Of a stretch of DNA of 38,611 nt, positions 33,601 through 38,611 are shown piece after piece. A program made the position numbers and the translations under genes. Numbering within the stretch: position 1 is the first letter of the stretch; each line of letters starts with the position of its first letter. The stretch comes from Phallusia fumigata (lineage: Eukaryota > Chordata > Ascidiacea > Phlebobranchia > Ascidiidae). The notes under the pieces were generated by a model. It was not told where the DNA came from and searched no databases. It saw nothing but the letters and a program-made list of their open reading frames with translations. The DNA lies in contig QXVZ01015170.1 in assembly GCA_008931825.1 (NCBI GenBank), forward strand, positions 1 to 38,611, given 5' to 3'.

Positions 33601-36600
33601 ACAAGTCCTGTTATCAGCACGACACTGGCGCCCTCGACGACTGTCCTAATGACGTCATCTATTCCTGCAACGGCTATGACGTCACCCTCGGAAACAACTA
33701 CTCAATCAGGTGCGTTTTAATCGAGCTGTCAATCTTTTTTTCTTGCTTATATGTGTTATAAAATATTTCGACTTCTTTTCGACAGCTTGTGTCGATTTAT
33801 ACGATGAATGTGCTAATATCTCCGCTTACTGCGGGATCGTCGCAAACGTCACCAAAAGCTGTCCGCGAACGTGTGGACAATGTGATGATGTCACCTCCTC
33901 TCCAGCGCCCACTACCGGTATGTTGGCCTTCCATAACGTTAAAATACAGCTTCCATACGTTTGATCATAAAACGACGTCGTGTTTTGTTTGCAGCTGTCA
34001 GTGAAATTTGCGAGGACACGTTTCCGAACTGCATTGCTTTGTTGGACCAATGCGAAGACGAAGAAGCGATTCAATACCTCAGCGTCACTTGTAGAAAAAC
34101 ATGTAGATTCTGCGTTGCGCCAACTGCTTCCAATGTCACAACTTCACCAGAACCAACTACTGGTGAGAACTGGTGTCATAACTATAACAATTCTAACGAG
34201 AAGGTAAATTATGTTGGCATTTTGTTACTTATCGCTGTCATTTAATGTTTGTAGCTGCGGTTGAGTGTGTGGATACAAACGTAAAGTGTGCGGAGTGGTC
34301 CCAGTACGGACTATGCAATTCAACCATCTACCCCGAGATGATGGAGTACATGCAGGACAGCTGTCAAAAGTCGTGCAACTTGTGCAGTAAGTAACTATGT
34401 TTTTATGCGACTAACTTACTTTCTCCCTAGTTAAATGAAATTGAATAGATGAAGAAGTTTCGCAATATCAGGTTGATGTCAATTGTCAACCAATCAAATA
34501 CATTAGGACATTAGTATTCAACCAAAATACATTTACCAGATACGGAGAGCTGGTCTACCTGGAGCTCTTGTTCAGTTACTTGCGGCGGAGGAGAGGAACG
34601 AAGAACGAAAGCCTGCAACGAAGGTAAATTTGTGTTTTCAAATTTGACTTTGCAGTGTTGTGACTGGTGTACCTAAAATGGGCTTTTGAACCACAGATAA
34701 CTGCACTCAGCCCGCAACTGAGACACGGTCTTGTAACATCGAAGCTTGCCCGACATCAAAACGTTGCTTCGACGGGATGACCACCAAGGCCTGCCAGCAG
34801 TACAAAGCTAAAAGTAATTTACATTAGATCTTCATGCACACCGATGCAAACCGATATCAAGTCAATCATAACCTTTACACTGCGTGTTTTTAGATGCGTG
34901 CTACACCACACTGGTACAGGGATTATGCCCCAAAACCTGCGGAGTTTGTGTCGACGAGAGTGCAAACAACACCACTGATAATGTTAACGGAACCCAATCC
35001 AACACAACCAACACAGCAGGTACAGCTACTTGTTTTGGCAGCAGTCTTGCCCTTGCGGTTAAAAATTCAAAATTTTCACAAAGCTGGTTTGAATAATGCT
35101 TTGTATTTCGCAGGCAACTCCACATGCGAAGACACTAACGAACTTTGCGGCAACTGGTCAAGCCGAGGATTCTGCACTAACACTTACACAACGTACATGA
35201 AACAAAACTGCCCGCGATCCTGTGGATTCTGCTCAGGTAATTAACAAGTCAACGTGACTAACTCAAATTTATAGTCCATTAGCCATTTTATGTTCGTAAC
35301 CTGGTGCAAACGTTTAACATAATTTGTTATTCCTCAGATTCAGTGTTGAACGTGTGGAACGCATGGGGCACGTGGTCGCCTTGCAACGCAACATGCGGAG
35401 GGGGTGTGATGACCCGAAACAGAACTTGCCAAAGCACGAACTGCCAGGGTCCCGTCAACGATACAACCCAGTGCAACACGTTTGTTTGCTCAAGTAAGTC
35501 TATTTTGCTGCACACAATAAACTGTCAGTACAGTGACGAACCTGGTGTTGATGGATAGGAGTTAACGATTTGTATTTGCTTTCTAACAGCTTGTTATGAT
35601 CAGTCTTCGGCGTGCAACGTTCTGTCGCAGGCGGGCAAATGTAGCGAAACCATGTGGAAGTTTCTGTGTCGAAGATCTTGTAAGCTGTGCACGTCGCCAC
35701 CAATAACAGGTACACAGATCAGTCCAAAGCTGCACAAAACGTAAACATTTCTGCAGAAATAAATGCATTCGACACCCATACGTTTCATGTTAATTAATTG
35801 TAACCTTTTACAAACAAACAGTTTATGTAACCACCAATCGTTTTGTATTCATTAGGTCCGTGTTACGACACAAGAACTGACTGCGTTGACTTGAGGACAG
35901 CGGGTAGATGTTCCAGCTTTGCAGTCGAAACAGCATGTCCCCGATCGTGTGAAAAGTGTCCTGTTGTTGAGGAAACTACCGGTAAGAACAAAGTTTAATA
36001 GGGATCATCGTTTTTTTATTTGTTGCGGCGTTTATAGAACAAAGAATCCGACATCTCGTAACCAGTTTCGAGCATTCTGTTGTAAAAAGAACTCACAATA
36101 CATTTTTTAATCTAATTGATTTAACTAAATTTAAATTCAAGCTATATTTTGTCTTTTCTTTTAGTTCCTGGCCAGTGCGTGGACACCAACATAAACTGTC
36201 CCACTGCAGCAACCATGGGAAAATGCACGGATCCTCGTGTCCAGGCGATTTGCCCTCTGTCCTGCCAGAAATGCACAACACAGAATATCGGATCTACCGC
36301 TGTTGTCGTCGAAACCAATCCTGCAGCCGGAGAATGCGTGGATACAATTTCCTTGTGTGCAAATTTGGGTGCTAACTGCGCCAACAACAGTGTTGTGCGG
36401 GAGAACTGCCCGAAAACGTGCGGACTGTGTCCAGGTTAGTAATCGATTCAAGTCATATTAAATCGGTCTTTTACTGCTTCAGTTTTGCTGATATTGTAAC
36501 CTTTGATTTGGCAGCAAAAGCTTAACCTGTATCCAATAAGGCAAAATTTTCGCAAATTTTTAGAACCCTGTGTTGATAAAAACACGCTGTGTCCGGGCCT

Positions 36601-38611
36601 AGCACAGGCCGGCCAGTGTTCGATGAAAATCGTCACAGCCGAGTGTCCACTGTCCTGTCAAGCGTGCAATCAGTCGAGTCAGGTGACCAAAACCAACTTG
36701 CCGGAACCATCCACGTGCGAAGACAAACTCGGCAGCTGTCCGAAGTTGGTGGACATCATGAACTGCACGAACCGGATGGTTCTAGAATCGTGCGCAAAAT
36801 CTTGTGGTACTTGTCTGAAGGCTACAGTTGCTCCAACCGTTGTACCAAAAGAAGGTAAAAACCCGCCTAGTTGGTAGTCTGAAATTGTATTAGCTGGATT
36901 TAATAATTATGATAGCAAATCTTTCTTTATGGCTTGTTCATTTTGAAAATGACAAAAAGCTAATTACCTGAGTTTCTTGCTTATTTATTTATGATCAGCT
37001 GGGACGTTGTGTCTAAAACAAACAAATCGTGTAATCGTGTAATAAGGTGTCTACCCGTAAACTGAGAAACTAAGTATTTTTTGCTGAAGGCAAACTGGTT
37101 AGATGGTTAAGGATCTTAACATCAACAAAACATTTCTGTACAGATGCGTGCGTCGATCAGAACCGCAACTGTCCGGCCTTCGCCGCGCAAGGCCAATGTC
37201 AGAAGATGTTCTACACTTTCCTGTGTCCCAAGTCGTGCCGCGAGTGCGACAAGCGACAAGCGGACGCAAACCTACCGGAATGCACAGACAACTACGCCCA
37301 GGCTACTTGCGCTGCCCTGCTTAGCCAATGTGAAAACCCTCTGGTATCGATGCAGTGTCGTCGGTCGTGCAAGGTATGTGCGGTCACCGAATGTCGGGAT
37401 ACCATTCCAGGAACTTGCAAGACGCTGGCCAACATAGGAATGTGCTCGCAATCTGATTTCAAGAGCAAATGCGCGGTGACTTGCGGGCTTTGCTCGACTG
37501 GCGGCAGCGGAACAACAGTTGGTAAGTTTTAGGTTGTATATTTTCTGTTTTGTGCCGATATAAACGCTGAATACTTCCTTAATTAAATTATAGATATCAT
37601 TTTGTATTTCGTAATAAAAACTTTCGTGGTAAAACCAGTAAAGCCAGTTTGTAACCGAGTCGTTACTATTACCAATTTAGTATCGTCGATTACGTCGGGC
37701 CTGGCCACAATTACAAACACTGGTGTATGTGCGGACGAGAGATCAGACTGTCAGGAGTATTTCAACGCCGGCCATTGTCGGTATCAAGTGATCGAAAGCG
37801 TTTGTCCCAAAACTTGCCAAGTTTGCCTCTCACCAACAGCGGTACTTGACCCGGGTAAGTCTCCGCTTTCTCGGCTTTTAAAACCAAAAATGTCTTTTAA
37901 CCAAACGAAACTTATCCTATCCTAAGTTTAAATTCTTTCCAATACAGATTGCTACAAAATTTTAACCTTAATTTAGTTGCGATCTGTTGTTGGCTTAGCT
38001 GTGTTCAGTGTTAGTATTTCCTTTGATGTCATCCTTTTATTTTGCAGATGCGCCCTGCATGGATTCTTCTCCTACTTGTGAAATCTTCTCCCGGCTAAAT
38101 CAGTGCAGATCGACTCGTAACGTCCGTTTTATGTGCGCCAAGTCTTGTAATTACTGTCCCAGGATCGAATCCGCAAGAAAAAGTGTCGTTCCCACTCAAG
38201 GTAACTCGAAAAAACAAAACTTATTTGACACGTTTTAATTTTCTTCCGAAATAGGATCGTTTTGAAAGCTGACATTGTCGAAATCTTGTTATTGTATCAA
38301 CGACTGTAAGTCTGACTTTTTTCCTGCAGATACCCAGTGCAGAGACAGCAACGCTGCGATGTGCGACAGACTGAAGAACATGTGCGCTTTGCCTAACATC
38401 GAGACAGCCTGTCCTCTAACTTGCGGCAAGTGTGCTGTTGTAGACAAGGAAGGGATGTCAAGTAACGGTCAATCGAACAGACCAGGTAGGGCTTTTCCCT
38501 GTTCTTTCTCGGGCCTTCGCAACTAGAGGACGGTCTAGATAAAAACTTAGCATTCTAAACTTGTTTGACTTTTTAATTTTATTCGTTTCCTTCCTGCAGC
38601 TGGTTTCACCA
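30679..38611 (+). CDS. Secreted modular protein: 21 ShK domains, 3 TSP1 repeats, mucin-like linkers (3' partial)
   Basis: Exon 1 (30679-30768) encodes a signal peptide, MSSSVRYKFIIASIFIASTA. Further exons: 30861-31065, 31221-31358, 31466-31561, 31685-32800, 32874-33002, 33120-33410, 33494-33709, 33786-33917, 33995-34162, 34255-34386, 34540-34623, 34697-34813, 34894-35019, 35114-35236, 35338-35493, 35590-35709, 35856-35981, 36165-36434, 36564-36854, 37144-37521, 37681-37854, 38048-38200, 38330-38485 and 38600 onward; about 1,666 residues so far. ShK modules have six Cys ending C-x3-C-x2-C. TSP1 repeats sit in exons 5, 12+13 and 16 with W-x2-W and CxxTCG motifs, expected sites for C-mannose and O-fucose. 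Every complete exon from 3 on is a multiple of three, with phase-1 introns throughout. An in-frame ATG at 30655 is possible but places charged residues before the signal peptide. ShK is a common animal disulfide fold; many such proteins are structural or protease-linked, and toxicity is not implied. A matrix, mucus or egg-coat role is inference. Confidence 0.9.
31685..32800 (+). other. Exon 5: TSP1 repeat followed by Thr/Ser-rich mucin-like domain
   Basis: A 1,116-base exon of the ShK/TSP1 gene. The first about 50 residues form a TSP1 repeat (YSEWEEWSACSQTCG). The following about 320 residues are dominated by Thr, Ser, Glu, Val and Ala with ETT and TTT runs and no cysteine, typical of an O-glycosylated extended stalk. 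Exons 4, 7 and 8 carry shorter Thr/Pro-rich linkers of the same kind. Confidence 0.85.

Noticed and set aside
1-38611. CRISPR arrays, bacterial operons, viral or retroelement polymerase genes
   Set aside because: No regularly spaced repeats, no Shine-Dalgarno-led gene strings, and no reverse transcriptase, integrase or capsid motifs were seen in any frame.

Overview
The window looks like a gene-dense animal genome with introns of mostly 60-700 bases, AT-rich non-coding DNA and GT-AG splice sites. The gene set (PLD6, PEX11, MBLAC2, APBB/Fe65, a secreted GH3 beta-xylosidase-like enzyme and a large ShK/thrombospondin-1 protein) fits a compact invertebrate deuterostome. An ascidian of Ciona type is my best guess; no feature proves the species. 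The assembly carries five single-N or N-run joins flanked by repeated sequence or by missing exons. These look like contig ends that were abutted rather than merged, as expected for a very polymorphic diploid.

Layout: 883-1993 (+) PLD6/Zucchini-like phospholipase-D nuclease, lacking its first exon. 2402-3524 (+) PEX11, with a second copy at 3576-4668 directly after an N. 5878-6765 (-) MBLAC2, single exon. 7282-8922 (+) an intronless APBB (Fe65) adaptor, divergent from MBLAC2 over 516 bases. 10259-16362 (+) a secreted GH3 enzyme in 12 recognised exons, broken by N at 15116 and 16363. 18847-29054 (+) an unrecognised basic, partly coiled-coil protein of 905 residues in 11 exons; parts are repeated three times at N joins (17486-22502, 24957-25455, 26123-29003). 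30679-38611 (+) the start of a secreted modular protein with 21 ShK-type domains, three thrombospondin type-1 repeats and Thr-rich mucin-like linkers, running off the right edge.

There is no operon-like cooperation. The genes serve separate processes: piRNA/mitochondrial lipid, peroxisome division, acyl-CoA/vesicle chemistry, adaptor signalling, glycan hydrolysis and extracellular matrix or mucus. The strongest biological signals are the exon-shuffled ShK/TSP1 gene, in which every intron after the first is phase 1, the intronless Fe65 with an altered WW domain, the unrecognised 905-residue protein, and a local excess of the palindrome TGACGTCA. The main caution is that the duplicated segments should not be read as real gene duplications before checking against raw reads.
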